Positions 16,056 to 24,879 are shown, counted from the stretch's first letter. The stretch is 64,000 nucleotides of DNA from Paenibacillus sp. SY21-1 (GCF_005222705.1 NZ_STGF01000033.1:1-64000), one strand, 5' to 3'. Notes: generated from the letters alone by a model not told the origin. Program-made: numbers and translations.

Positions 16056-16544
16056 TTATTGATCCCTTCTTCTTTTAACTGAAGGCATCTCTTCATGGTA
16101 AGACTTTAAATGATTGTCTAAACTCCAAATTCTTATAGATCCTATTGCAGGAACGGTGTCCTTATACTTTTTGTATACTTGCAGTATAGATAGATCACCA
16201 ATTCCAATCTCCATGACTGCATTGTCAACAACTGCGCTCGAAATTTCCAACAAATCTTCTCTCTCAAACTCTTTCCCATAATATGTCCATGGAGCCTGAT
16301 CATTAACCGTTCTATTAATTAATTCAGCCATTACTTGAGCTCTTTCTCTTCTAAGACCGCCATTTGCAATATGTGCAATATGATTTCCAGTTTCTATAAT
16401 GGTTGCCAAAGGGAGAACCAACGTCTGCTGTGGATCTTTTTGCAATAAAACCAGCTCTTTAATAATATCTTGGTGATCCTGATTCATGTGGGGAATGTTT
16501 ATAATATTACAGAGGATAGAGGTATCTATAATACTAACATGCAT
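16056..16544 (-). CDS. PIN-like nuclease domain protein, partner of AAA ATPase
   Basis: 162 residues with the acid pattern of a PIN domain: Asp7 in IIDTSIL, Glu51 in IIETGNH, Asp117 in GIGDLSI and Asp143 in WSLDNHL. PIN domains are metal-dependent ribonucleases, used as toxins and as effectors. The gene begins two bases after the stop of the AAA ATPase gene, so the two are coupled. There is no antitoxin-like small gene next to it; the ATPase is the only candidate regulator. The assignment rests on motif spacing seen by eye; a structure prediction would settle it. Confidence 0.7.
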   Translation of the reverse strand: MHVSIIDTSILCNIINIPHMNQDHQDIIKELVLLQKDPQQTLVLPLATIIETGNHIAHIANGGLRRERAQVMAELINRTVNDQAPWTYYGKEFEREDLLEISSAVVDNAVMEIGIGDLSILQVYKKYKDTVPAIGSIRIWSLDNHLKSYHEEMPSVKRRRDQ

Positions 16545-16546
16545 AC

Positions 16547-17812
16547 TTATACCCCCAGCCAGTCTAAATTATTGTTGCCTTGGACCGGATTCTTCAGGGC
16601 TTTTACCAATTCGTCCTTCACAGTTAGGTCACCCAAATTACCTTTTGACAATAGGGTAGGCAGAGAATCTATGTCTGGTAACGGGTAAAACTTACTTGAA
16701 CCATCCTCTAGATCTCTATAGCATAATACAACACCTAATAATTCCTCTCTCGAAAGAGCGTTAAGCAGAGTAGGATTATGAGTGGTAATAATAACATCTA
16801 TCTTTCTTTCTATGATTAGTCTGGATATAGTTTGAATTAGACTCTTAATTCTACTTGGATGAATACCATTATCAACTTCTTCAATTACAATCATGCTTCC
16901 TGGCTCTTCACTAATTAAAGAAGACAAGATTGCTAAATACCTAAGTGTTCCGTCTGAGAGTCGCTTTGCTTCAACAAATTCTGAACGTTCGCCATACTTT
17001 TCTTTCAATTGAAACATAACATCGCCTATTGAAGTTTCAATAAATGAGATATCTGAAATCTCATTTTCCGGCAATTCTTTCAGTGCCTTTATCAATTTCT
17101 TTTTATATTCTTTATTCTGACACAGTTCATAGAGTACTGAAGAAATATTGTCAGCTGTCGGCCTTAACTCGTGATCACTCATTCTTGAATAATCTCTCAT
17201 TCGGCTAGGGAGCGGATCTAAAAATAAAATATTCGATAATCTTTCCAAAACTAAATTAATGTAAGCAAGATTTCTTTTGCTATTTTCGTTTTTAGCTGGC
17301 ATCTTTGATGAAAGTTGAGCCAAAACAGCTACTGATCGAATACATGTAACTTCAGGGTTCCTACCTCTTCTACCATTATTATACTCGACAAAAATATCAC
17401 TAAAATCATCTGATGTATCTTTAGTTTGAAAAACAACAATCGGTTTTGCGCCAGGAGAAGTTTTGAATAGATGCTCCGCAAGTATAAACACTCGATTACT
17501 TACTTTTATCGTAATTGAATACTCCAGATCGTAATCTTCGTCAATGTCGACTACACAGCCTAACGTAAATGTATCTGTCCCAATTCTGGGGCAGCCTATA
17601 CTCCCACCCCTAATTTCACTGTCAACATTTTTCGACCCATCAAGGATAACCGCTAATTCTCTCCCTGATGATATTTCGGAAAGAATTTTTATCCCCTCAA
17701 TTGCATTCGTCTTTCCACCTGCATTGGTACCGATTATAGCAGTCAATTTCTCTATTTCTAAAAAGGACTTTTTAAAACTTTTGAAATTTTGGATGTAGAA
17801 GCTTTTTAGCAT
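16547..17812 (-). CDS. AAA family ATPase (RecF/OLD-like), putative defence sensor
   Basis: 421 residues starting LKSFYIQNFKSFKK, the first strand of SMC/RecF-type ATPases. Walker A GTNAGGKT at 28-35, ABC signature-like LSDGTLRYLA, Walker B MIVIEEVDNGIHP and the H-loop ITTHNP are all present. There is no TOPRIM domain, unlike OLD nucleases. The start has AAAGGAGG nine bases upstream. It is the first gene of a two-gene unit with the PIN-like protein. ATPases of this type paired with small nucleases or toxins form several known anti-phage modules (Septu and PARIS are examples with other effectors), so a sensor role is likely but inferred. Its base composition is AT-richer than rlmCD next door. 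Confidence 0.85.
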   Translation of the reverse strand: MLKSFYIQNFKSFKKSFLEIEKLTAIIGTNAGGKTNAIEGIKILSEISSGRELAVILDGSKNVDSEIRGGSIGCPRIGTDTFTLGCVVDIDEDYDLEYSITIKVSNRVFILAEHLFKTSPGAKPIVVFQTKDTSDDFSDIFVEYNNGRRGRNPEVTCIRSVAVLAQLSSKMPAKNENSKRNLAYINLVLERLSNILFLDPLPSRMRDYSRMSDHELRPTADNISSVLYELCQNKEYKKKLIKALKELPENEISDISFIETSIGDVMFQLKEKYGERSEFVEAKRLSDGTLRYLAILSSLISEEPGSMIVIEEVDNGIHPSRIKSLIQTISRLIIERKIDVIITTHNPTLLNALSREELLGVVLCYRDLEDGSSKFYPLPDIDSLPTLLSKGNLGDLTVKDELVKALKNPVQGNNNLDWLGV

Positions 17813-17896
17813 TTTACCCCTCCTTTTAATTGGAATTTATCGACTCATACATATTATAACAAATTAAGCTCATTGCAATACCTTAAGCACAGTGCC

Positions 17897-19579
17897 TTAT
17901 TCCCTAACCAACAACACACAGCACTCCACATGTGTCGTCCAAGGAAACATATCCACCGGCACAACCTCCACCGTCCGGTACCCGCCGTCCTCCAGCACTC
18001 TTAAATCTCGCGCCAGCGTAGACGGATTGCAGCTCACATACACAACCCGCTCCGGCTTCATCGCGAGGATCGTGTCGAGCAGCGCCGGATCGCAGCCTTT
18101 GCGCGGCGGATCGACGACGATGACATCCGCCTCGATGCCCTCTTCGCGCCAGCGCGGGATAACGACCTCCGCTGGCCCCGCTTCGAACGTGGCATTAGCA
18201 ATGCCGTTCAGCTCAGCATTGCGAGCAGCATCCTCAATCGCTTCCGGCACAATCTCCACGCCGTACACCTGTCCAGCCTGACGGGCCAGAAACAGTGAAA
18301 TGGTCCCGATACCGCAATAAGCGTCGATAACTTTCTCCGAGCCAGTCAATCCCGCATACTCCACGGCTTTCCTATATAAGGCAACCGTCTGTGAAGGGTT
18401 GACCTGATAGAACGAACGCGCCGAAATCGCGAACCGGATGCCGTCCAGCTCATCATAAATAACCTCGCTGCCCCACAGTACGCGAGTCTCATCGCCAAAA
18501 ATAACGTTCGTATCCCGCTCGTTCACGTTCTGGATAATGCTCCGCACAGCCGGAAGCTCGGCGCGAATTCGCTCAACCCAGCGCTCCGCCGCAGGCAGCT
18601 TGCGTCCATTGGTCACCAGCACGACCATGATCTCGCCCGTGACGACACCCGTCCGCGCCATCACATGACGCAGCACGCCGCGACCGCTTTGCTCATCGTA
18701 TGGCGTTACGCCAAGCTCGGCTCCAATTCGCTTCACAGCACGAATAACCTCATCGTTATGCTCGTTCTGAATTAAGCAATCGTCCATATCGATAATTCGA
18801 TGGCTGCCCCGCGCATAGAAGCCCGCCAGCAGCTTGCCGTTGTCCGCATCAGCGCCCACAGGCACTGCCGCCTTATTCCGGTAGCGCCAAGGCTCGCTCA
18901 TGCCAACTGTAGGATGGACAACGATGCCAGCCGCCACTTTAGACGCAGCAGTCCCGCCATTCTCTCCTAATCCCCGCTCAAGCGCATCAGCCTCGCTTGA
19001 CGCATCCACGCGTTGCTCTTCGCCGATAACCTCCAGCTTTCCGATTCGCCGCAGGTTGTCGATGACATGCTGCCTCTTCCATTCAAGCTGAGCCTCATAA
19101 TCGAAGTGCTGCAGCTGACATCCTCCGCATTCCTTATAAATGTCGCAAGGCGGCTCCAGCCGCGCCGGGCTCGCAACGATCAGCTCTTCAAGCCGAGCAT
19201 AGCCGTACTGCTTCTTGAGCTTCATGACTTTGGCCCGAACCCGCTCGCCTGGCAGAGCGCCCTGAATAAAAAAGGCGAAGCCCTCCGCACGGCCAACGCC
19301 TTCTCCGTCATGGGTCAAGCCGATAATATCTACGGTGACCTGCTCGTTTTTCTGAAACGGCGCTTCCACCGTCACCGCAGCAGAAGCGCCCGCCTTCCGG
19401 CCCGCATTTCCGCGCCCGCTCGCCTTATTGTTCTGCTTAACGTCGCCGGCGCGCCCGCCTTGCTGCCTGCGGCTGCCCGATTTATCTGCGGAACTGACGC
19501 CGGCCTTTTCGCCGTGCCCTCCACGGTCATTCGTTTTGCCTGCATAAGCTCCGCTGCGGCCGTTATTCCTCTCGCGCAT
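17897..19579 (-). CDS. rlmCD: 23S rRNA uracil-C5 methyltransferase RlmCD/RumA family
   Basis: Makes 5-methyluridine in 23S rRNA using S-adenosylmethionine. It has a TRAM domain (VTVDIIGLTHDGEGVGR), iron-sulfur cysteines (CDIYKECGGC), SAM-binding strands VIDAYCGIGT and VIVVDPPRKG, and the catalytic VSCNPSTLARDL. I chose the ATG at 19579, nine bases after GGAGAG; frames upstream are open to 19714 but overlap dgkB. An N-terminal extension of about 95 residues rich in Gly, Arg, Lys and Asn precedes the TRAM domain. It is the last gene of the yerC-cbiX-dgkB-rlmCD unit and marks the border of the accessory island. Confidence 0.93.
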   Translation of the reverse strand: MRERNNGRSGAYAGKTNDRGGHGEKAGVSSADKSGSRRQQGGRAGDVKQNNKASGRGNAGRKAGASAAVTVEAPFQKNEQVTVDIIGLTHDGEGVGRAEGFAFFIQGALPGERVRAKVMKLKKQYGYARLEELIVASPARLEPPCDIYKECGGCQLQHFDYEAQLEWKRQHVIDNLRRIGKLEVIGEEQRVDASSEADALERGLGENGGTAASKVAAGIVVHPTVGMSEPWRYRNKAAVPVGADADNGKLLAGFYARGSHRIIDMDDCLIQNEHNDEVIRAVKRIGAELGVTPYDEQSGRGVLRHVMARTGVVTGEIMVVLVTNGRKLPAAERWVERIRAELPAVRSIIQNVNERDTNVIFGDETRVLWGSEVIYDELDGIRFAISARSFYQVNPSQTVALYRKAVEYAGLTGSEKVIDAYCGIGTISLFLARQAGQVYGVEIVPEAIEDAARNAELNGIANATFEAGPAEVVIPRWREEGIEADVIVVDPPRKGCDPALLDTILAMKPERVVYVSCNPSTLARDLRVLEDGGYRTVEVVPVDMFPWTTHVECCVLLVRE

Positions 19580-19679
19580 TGCCATCTCTCCGCTCTTCAA
19601 TACGTATTCATCCGTCAGCCTTACATCGCTGAACCGCTGTCTCCATCCATCCAAAATCTGGTCCTGCAGTTCCGCTGCT

Positions 19680-20594
19680 CTACTGATAAGTGGAAGCGCC
19701 CGTTTCATCCGCAAAAATCCGCAAATGCGAAGGCAGGACCGAGAACGTGCACGGCAGCACGCCGCCGTATTCGCCGTCCAAATTAATCTGCACGTAGTCC
19801 GGTGTCGTCACCCTTAACTCGTTCGTGCGGAAGTGGATCACATGCGGATCGTTCAGGTGCTCGCCGCGCACCGCCAGGGAAACAAGCTTGATGAACTCCG
19901 GCAGGTTGCATTTGCGGATAAGCAGCACGTCCAGCAGTCCGTCATCCAGCTTGGAATCAGGGGCCAGTCGCTCGAAGCCGCCTACCGAGTTGCTGTTGCA
20001 GATCAGGAACATCATAAACTCATCGTGAAATTCGCCGACGCCGGCCGCATGAAATTTCAGCTCCGTTGGACGAAGGCGCGTCATTTTCTCAAGGCCCTTC
20101 ATATAGTAAGCGAGCTGGCCGATCATCGTTTTCAGCTTGCTGGGCACATCATAGGTCAGCTCCGTCAAAGAGCCGCCGCCTGCAATATTGATAAAATACC
20201 GCTCGTTCGACTTGCCGACATCGATTGGCCGCGAATATTGCTGAATGATCAGATCCACCGCATATTCCCAAGCCTTCGGAATGCCCATCGCCCGCGCAAA
20301 ATCATTGGTCGTACCTACCGGAAGAATGCCGAGCGGCGGCCGGTTCGGCTTGCCCGTCAGGCCATTGATGACCTCGTACAGCGTGCCGTCGCCCCCTGCC
20401 GCGATGATCATATCGTAGCCGCGCTCTGCCGCTTCGGCAGCCGCCATCGTCGCATCGCCCTCGCCAATCGTCATATGGCAGCTCGTCTCGATTCCGCCGC
20501 GTTCAAGCCGCTGCAGAATGTCCGGCAGCCGCTTTCTCATTTCTTCCCGTCCCGATGTCGGGTTATAAATTAACCTGGCTCTCTTGATTGCCAT
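19680..20594 (-). CDS. dgkB: diacylglycerol kinase, DgkB family
   Basis: A 304-aa soluble lipid kinase that phosphorylates diacylglycerol to recycle it from lipoteichoic acid synthesis. The catalytic GGDGTLYEVINGL motif follows the NPTSGRE nucleotide loop. Other family strands are LGILPVGTTNDFARA and DDGLLDVLLIR. The ATG overlaps the TAA of the CbiX-like gene (TAATG). In Bacillus subtilis dgkB also precedes the rRNA methylase gene, so this pair is conserved backbone. Confidence 0.93.
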   Translation of the reverse strand: MAIKRARLIYNPTSGREEMRKRLPDILQRLERGGIETSCHMTIGEGDATMAAAEAAERGYDMIIAAGGDGTLYEVINGLTGKPNRPPLGILPVGTTNDFARAMGIPKAWEYAVDLIIQQYSRPIDVGKSNERYFINIAGGGSLTELTYDVPSKLKTMIGQLAYYMKGLEKMTRLRPTELKFHAAGVGEFHDEFMMFLICNSNSVGGFERLAPDSKLDDGLLDVLLIRKCNLPEFIKLVSLAVRGEHLNDPHVIHFRTNELRVTTPDYVQINLDGEYGGVLPCTFSVLPSHLRIFADETGASTYQ

Positions 20595-21373
20595 TACCGT
20601 TCACTCCCATTGATCCATTCCACCATCTGGCGCTCCAGCCAGCGCTCCACTCCGGGGTGAGGCAGCATGGCCCTCCCGTTATAGCGATAATCCAGGCCCG
20701 CAAGCCTCGAAGGAATCACCTGATTTGTAAAATACCCCTTGCTCAAAAACAACGGCACAACAATTACCGCTTCCTCCGGCCGCTTGGCCTGCATAGATCG
20801 CAGCTTGCCTGCAGCCTCGTCTGGTAACAGCATTGCCGACTCTGCCCGCGCATAACCGCCAAGCCTTCGCAAGCGCTCGCCCATTCGCTCCAAGCCTTCC
20901 CGCCAGCGCTCATGAAACACCTTCTCCTTGCTCCCGTGCCCCACCAGCAGCAACGCCTCGTTTGAAGCGTCCTGCGACAGCTCTGCCACATTCAAGGCGA
21001 GCAGCTCGGCAATTTCCGGATCATCGTCGATCGGCAGACCGTACGTGACACTCGCGTTTACGCGAAACGTGCCTAGATCCCCCTCCAGATCCGATACCCA
21101 AGGGAGACCAAACGCTTGGCCAATCTCGTCGACATGGGTGCTGCCGGACGAAACGAACAACGGCAAGACAAGCATATCCGTTACGCCCAGCCGTTCAAGC
21201 TCATCGATCCCGTCCTGAATCAGCCTGCCGTCCACTATTTCGAGAAAAGACGAGACGACGGGAACGCCCCCAAGACGCGCAGAAGAAGCCGCAGCCGATA
21301 CCGCATGATCTACAAGCTGTACCCACTCGGCTTCCCTTGAACCGTGACTAATGACAAGAATGCCGCGTTTCAT
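20594..21373 (-). CDS. CbiX/SirB-like chelatase family protein
   Basis: 259 residues with two CbiX-like halves. The N-terminal ILVISHGSREAEW and the second-half LLLVGHGSKEKVFHERW each carry the His of the metal site. Family members insert cobalt, nickel or iron into sirohydrochlorin. There are no cobalamin or siroheme genes next to it, so the substrate cannot be deduced from context. It lies nine bases after yerC and overlaps dgkB, so it is in their operon. Confidence 0.8.
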   Translation of the reverse strand: MKRGILVISHGSREAEWVQLVDHAVSAAASSARLGGVPVVSSFLEIVDGRLIQDGIDELERLGVTDMLVLPLFVSSGSTHVDEIGQAFGLPWVSDLEGDLGTFRVNASVTYGLPIDDDPEIAELLALNVAELSQDASNEALLLVGHGSKEKVFHERWREGLERMGERLRRLGGYARAESAMLLPDEAAGKLRSMQAKRPEEAVIVVPLFLSKGYFTNQVIPSRLAGLDYRYNGRAMLPHPGVERWLERQMVEWINGSER

Positions 21374-21382
21374 GTCCGGTTC

Positions 21383-21673
21383 CTACCTTCCAAGACGCTC
21401 TAGTGCCATTTTGTAGCCGTCATTCCCGTAGTTGAGGCAACGCTTCACCCGTGAAATCGTTGCCGTGCTTGCGCCGGTCTCCGCCTCAATGGCATTGTAG
21501 GTGCTGCCTTTGCCCAGCATTCTTGCAACCTCAAGCCGCTGCGACAGCGACTGGATTTCGTTCACCGTACATAGATCGTCAAAAAAAACATAACATTCCT
21601 CAACCGATTTCAGCGTCAGCACCGCTTCGAACAACTGATCGATCGCTTTATCGTTTAGCTTTTTTAGCTGCAT
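21383..21673 (-). CDS. yerC: YerC/TrpR-family DNA-binding protein
   Basis: A 96-aa protein of the YerC/YecD group of the TrpR superfamily, with a helix-turn-helix NAIEAETGASTATISRVKRCL. Ligand and targets are not known for this group. It starts MQLKKLNDKAID and has GGGAGTGAG upstream. It is the first gene of the yerC-cbiX-dgkB-rlmCD transcription unit. YerC and YerB occur near the pur operon in Bacillus too, so this is conserved order. Confidence 0.9.
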   Translation of the reverse strand: MQLKKLNDKAIDQLFEAVLTLKSVEECYVFFDDLCTVNEIQSLSQRLEVARMLGKGSTYNAIEAETGASTATISRVKRCLNYGNDGYKMALERLGR

Positions 21674-21707
21674 GTAAACTCACTCCCACGTATAAACTCA
21701 TGCTCTT

Positions 21708-21736
21708 ATTGTAGCTTTTCCCGCGTATTTTTTCAA
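21708..21736 (-). promoter_or_regulatory. sigma-A type promoter of the yerC operon
   Basis: On the minus strand TTGAAA (21731-21736) and TACAAT (21708-21713) are separated by exactly 17 bases, 35 bp before the yerC start. This is close to the vegetative consensus. Confidence 0.7.
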
Positions 21737-21911
21737 ACATTACCGTATTCACGCTTTACAGGACGGCAGAATCCATATGCCACTTCCCCGTGTCAGACAT
21801 ATGCTGATCAGACGGTTCTGACTCCTCCTAAGGCGCTCAAACGGCAGCGCTCCACGAAGCGCTTAGTCAGGCATCCGCCTCAGCCTTTACGTTTCAATCA
21901 CGTACAAGCGC

Positions 21912-21978
21912 AAACGGCTTACGCCGACTACTGGCGGCAAAGCTAACATTTAACGTTGAACTATAAGCCGAATATGGA
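21912..21978 (+). repeat. dispersed intergenic repeat, copy 1
   Basis: A block of about 67 bp starting AAACGGCT and ending ATAAGCCGAATATG matches the block at 41886-41954 in the same orientation, with most positions identical (AAACGGCTnnCGCCG, CTGGCGG, AAAGCT, ATAAGCC, GAATATG). It has an internal CGCCG/CTGGCGG pairing. Both copies lie in non-coding DNA, so this is a dispersed intergenic repeat. Confidence 0.65.
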
Positions 21979-22090
21979 GGGTAAACTCAGAAATGCTTTT
22001 ATTTTTAAAAATGCCCCGGAATCGGGACATTCGTCCAATCCTTATGTTTGCCTATCCCATAGACTAATAAAAAAAAGGGTTGTGATCCGA

Positions 22091-22591
22091 GTGAATTTCT
22101 ACAATAACCCCGGTACTGGCAACCACAGCTACTATAGACAGGAGCACCGCCAGGGAAATCCCGCTAAATCGTTCGGGGCAAAATCTTCCGGCCTCCAGAG
22201 CACGGGAACGGGAGAGCTTCCTGCTGCGCCCGTACAGGATGTGCTGCCCGCCGTCATCCCGGAGGCCGTTCAAACAGAAACAGACGCCCAGCCTGCAACA
22301 ACGACCAAGGCGAGCGGCTTCTCGCTTGCCAATCTTGGCGAAATCAAAGGCTTCGTGGACCGGATGGGCGGAATCGACGGTATCCTGACAACGGTAACCA
22401 AAGTGCAGAAGGTCGTCAGCAGCGTATCGCAAATGGCTCCGCTCGTCAAAGTTATCCTCTCCTCCTTCGGCAAAAAATCCGAAGATTCATCCGATGATGA
22501 TGACATCGAAGAAACGCGGCCAAAACGCAAGCGTCGCCGCAAGCCTGGAGGAGGCGCAGGCCGCCGCAAGCCGGTTAAGCGCAGGCGCTAG
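22091..22591 (+). CDS. unknown protein with acidic stretch and strongly basic tail
   Basis: About 166 residues. I chose the GTG at 22091 (VNFYNNPGTGNHSYY) because AAAGGG lies 11 bases upstream; the frame is open to 21956, but that part overlaps the dispersed repeat and looks non-coding. The N-terminal half is Gly/Pro/Gln-rich and probably unordered. The middle (FSLANLGEIKGFVDRMGGIDGILTTVTKVQKVVSSVSQM) is a predicted amphipathic helix pair of the kind found in small spore or coat-type proteins. It ends in an Asp/Glu cluster followed by an Arg/Lys run. It has no signal peptide. Function unknown. It stands alone between yerC (divergent) and pit (convergent). Confidence 0.6.
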   Translation: MNFYNNPGTGNHSYYRQEHRQGNPAKSFGAKSSGLQSTGTGELPAAPVQDVLPAVIPEAVQTETDAQPATTTKASGFSLANLGEIKGFVDRMGGIDGILTTVTKVQKVVSSVSQMAPLVKVILSSFGKKSEDSSDDDDIEETRPKRKRRRKPGGGAGRRKPVKRRR

Positions 22592-23081
22592 CTGCAGCAG
22601 ACTGAGGCTGAAGAGCAGCCCTAACAGCTGATTTTTTTTCATAGCCCCAAGTACAAAGACATTTTGCCAATAAGGGACCACAATATTCGCTTGCATAGAT
22701 GTTATGGTCCCTTTGCCTTCAAATTCCGAGGTTCACATGCAATCCCAGCTATGACTATGAACGAAACAGGAGCCCTCCCGCTGCTGTAAGCGACCTCGAA
22801 CCTCCAGCCGACACAGCTTGCAGACATGTTTGAAATTCAAACAAATATATGATTCATCTATAATATAAATAGATATATAAACAAACATCTATCAAATTAA
22901 TATCGTTCTCCCAATCATAAGCCCTTCGTTACTGCCACCACACACACTCTCTCTCCATTTTGACAAGCGAATCAAAGCAGCTTGACCGCCTTGTCCATCT
23001 TAGCCGCCCCATTCGTCCAATCTTGGAATATGCAGATTGCAGCCCGACATTACGCCGATTGGCCGCCTGTCCTTCAACGAT
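22592..23081. other. intergenic stretch without gene
   Basis: Between the basic-tailed protein and the pit terminator. It contains an inverted repeat AAGGGACCA/TGGTCCCTT at about 22670-22712, a CCCGCTGCTGTAAGCGA string at 22778 that recalls the core of cobalamin riboswitches without the rest of the structure, and a very AT-rich stretch at 22830-22900. No coding signal was seen. Confidence 0.5.
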
Positions 23082-23137
23082 AAAAGGCATCCCGCCTCCC
23101 CCTCAAGCCAGGCTTGAGAAGATAAACAGAATGCCTT
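23082..23137 (-). terminator. probable terminator of the pit operon
   Basis: AAAGGCAT and ATGCCTT arms pair around an internal CTCAAGC/GCTTGAG-type hairpin; on the minus strand ATGCCTTTTATC follows. It lies about 20 bp after the pit stop. Confidence 0.4.
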
Positions 23138-23158
23138 AGTCCAAGCAGCCTCAGCCGC

Positions 23159-24154
23159 TTACATAAAGAACAGGTCGATCAGCCAGTAGAACAATGCGGC
23201 CATCAGTACGGTAATCGGAATCGTGATTACCCAGGCAATAAGAATTCGACCCGCTACTCCCCACTTTACAGCGGAAAAGCGTTTCGCGCTGCCTACGCCG
23301 AGAATCGACGATGTAATGACATGAGTCGTACTGACCGGCAAGTGGAACATCGTTGCCGTCAGAATAACGGCAGCGGAGCCCATATCTGCGGCAAAGCCGT
23401 TAATTGGCTCGATTTTGAAAATTTTCGTACCCATCGTTTTAATAATTTTCCAGCCGCCGATTGACGTACCGAGCGCCATCGCGGTTGCAGCCGAAATTTT
23501 AACCCATAGCGGCACGTCCATTGTATCCTGAATGCCTGCGGCTACGAGACCAAATACGATAATGCCCATCGCCTTTTGCGCATCGTTGGTGCCGTGGGAA
23601 AACGATTGAAACGCTGCGGTCAGAATCTGGCCGAAGCGGAAGCCTTTGTTCACCTGATGCGGGCTTGACTTGGCGAATACGTATTTCAAGATCATCATCA
23701 GGATAAAACCGGCCGAAAACGCGATAAGCGGCGAGAAAATAAGGGCTTGGACAATTTTGATCAAGCCTCCGGAATTAATCGCATCCAATCCCGCGCCTGC
23801 GATAACTGCGCCCGCAAGCGAGCCAATCAACGCATGCGATGAGGACGATGGAATACCGAACCACCAGGTAATCAAATTCCAGGCAATCGCGGCAAGCAGC
23901 GCAGCAATGACGATCTCGACGCCGTTCGACAGCTTGGCCGGGTCGGCTACCCCTTTGCCGATCGTAGCGGCCACGCCCGTGAACGTAATCGCGCCTACGA
24001 AGTTCATGACGGCCGCCATTAGAATCGCGACTCTTGGCTTGAGCGCGCGCGTCGATACGGAGGTCGCAATCGCGTTGGCCGTATCGTGAAAACCATTTAT
24101 AAAATCAAACGAAAGCGCCAGAAATACAACGACCCATAAAACGATCATCTCCAT
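23159..24154 (-). CDS. pit: inorganic phosphate transporter, PiT family
   Basis: 331 residues, about ten membrane segments. Both copies of the PiT signature are visible: GFHDTANAIATSVSTRAL near the N-terminus and FSHGTNDAQKAMGI in the middle. PiT proteins import metal-phosphate with protons. It follows the DUF47 gene by 17 bp, the usual partner order. A PhoP-box-like direct repeat lies upstream of the operon. Downstream is a probable terminator. Confidence 0.93.
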   Translation of the reverse strand: MEMIVLWVVVFLALSFDFINGFHDTANAIATSVSTRALKPRVAILMAAVMNFVGAITFTGVAATIGKGVADPAKLSNGVEIVIAALLAAIAWNLITWWFGIPSSSSHALIGSLAGAVIAGAGLDAINSGGLIKIVQALIFSPLIAFSAGFILMMILKYVFAKSSPHQVNKGFRFGQILTAAFQSFSHGTNDAQKAMGIIVFGLVAAGIQDTMDVPLWVKISAATAMALGTSIGGWKIIKTMGTKIFKIEPINGFAADMGSAAVILTATMFHLPVSTTHVITSSILGVGSAKRFSAVKWGVAGRILIAWVITIPITVLMAALFYWLIDLFFM

Positions 24155-24171
24155 GTGTAATACTCCCTCGG

Positions 24172-24783
24172 TTAGCTGTTACGCATAATGATCGATTCCA
24201 GCGTATCCGCCACATCCTCGCAGGCGTCGGTCGTTTGCTCCAGCATTTCATAAAGCTCTTTGCGTTTCATAAGTTCAATCGGGTCTTTTACGTTAGCGAA
24301 CAAGCTTTTGATGCAGACGCGCAGCAAGTCGTCGGCCTGATTCTCCAGCTCGTTAAGGGCAATATTCGGCTCGCGAATGGCAAGCAGTTTTTTCTGTGTC
24401 AGCAAGTAAATAGCCTTCTTGATCTGATGAGCCGAGCGGACAAGAATGTCTCCGAACAGCGTAATGTACTCATCCTTTTCGGTGATGTTGTACATTTCAA
24501 AACGGGATGCGCAAGCCTCGATTCCATCCAGAACATCGTCCAGCGCGATGCTAAGCGCCATAATATCGTCGCGCTCAATAGGCGTAATGAACGTTTTGTT
24601 CAGCTCCGTCAGAATCGTATGCGTGTATTTATCGCATTTGCTCTCGTACTCCTTCATCGTTTTGGCAAAAGCCGCAACATCCGACAAGTCCGACAAGCCT
24701 TTGCTGAAAAATTCTACAGCCTCGACAATGGCATCCGCCATTTCCTCAAACGTCTTAAAGAAAATATCCTTCTTCTTGAACAT
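24172..24783 (-). CDS. DUF47 (PhoU-like) phosphate transport regulator
   Basis: A 203-aa all-helical PhoU-like protein. Conserved stretches ADAIVEAVEFF, SKCDKYTHTILTELNKTFITPIERDDI and ALDDVLDGIEA mark the DUF47/YkaA family, which accompanies Pit transporters and controls their activity. The start has GGGGATTTACA upstream (AAAGGGG at 24787-24794). First gene of the pit operon. Confidence 0.9.
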   Translation of the reverse strand: MFKKKDIFFKTFEEMADAIVEAVEFFSKGLSDLSDVAAFAKTMKEYESKCDKYTHTILTELNKTFITPIERDDIMALSIALDDVLDGIEACASRFEMYNITEKDEYITLFGDILVRSAHQIKKAIYLLTQKKLLAIREPNIALNELENQADDLLRVCIKSLFANVKDPIELMKRKELYEMLEQTTDACEDVADTLESIIMRNS

Positions 24784-24862
24784 TGTAAATCCCCTTTACC
24801 CGCTTGGATGTATAGGCTCTTGCTGTAAGCCCAGAATATCTTAACACAGTTTACCGCTTAAT

Positions 24863-24879
24863 TGTTAAGAGAATGTAAA
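24863..24879 (-). promoter_or_regulatory. PhoP-box-like direct repeat before DUF47-pit
   Basis: On the minus strand TTTACA (24874-24879) and TTAACA (24863-24868) are spaced by five bases, an 11-bp period as in Bacillus PhoP boxes (TT[ACT]ACA repeated). A further TTAAGA lies at about 24840. Only two clear half-sites are seen. Confidence 0.45.

Noticed and set aside
16056..16544. Classic VapC toxin of a toxin-antitoxin pair
   Set aside because: No small antitoxin gene precedes it; its partner is a 421-aa ATPase, and the protein is longer than typical VapC.
21956..22090. Longer N-terminus of the basic-tailed protein
   Set aside because: The TTG at 21956 and following codons overlap the dispersed repeat and lack a ribosome site; the GTG at 22091 has one.
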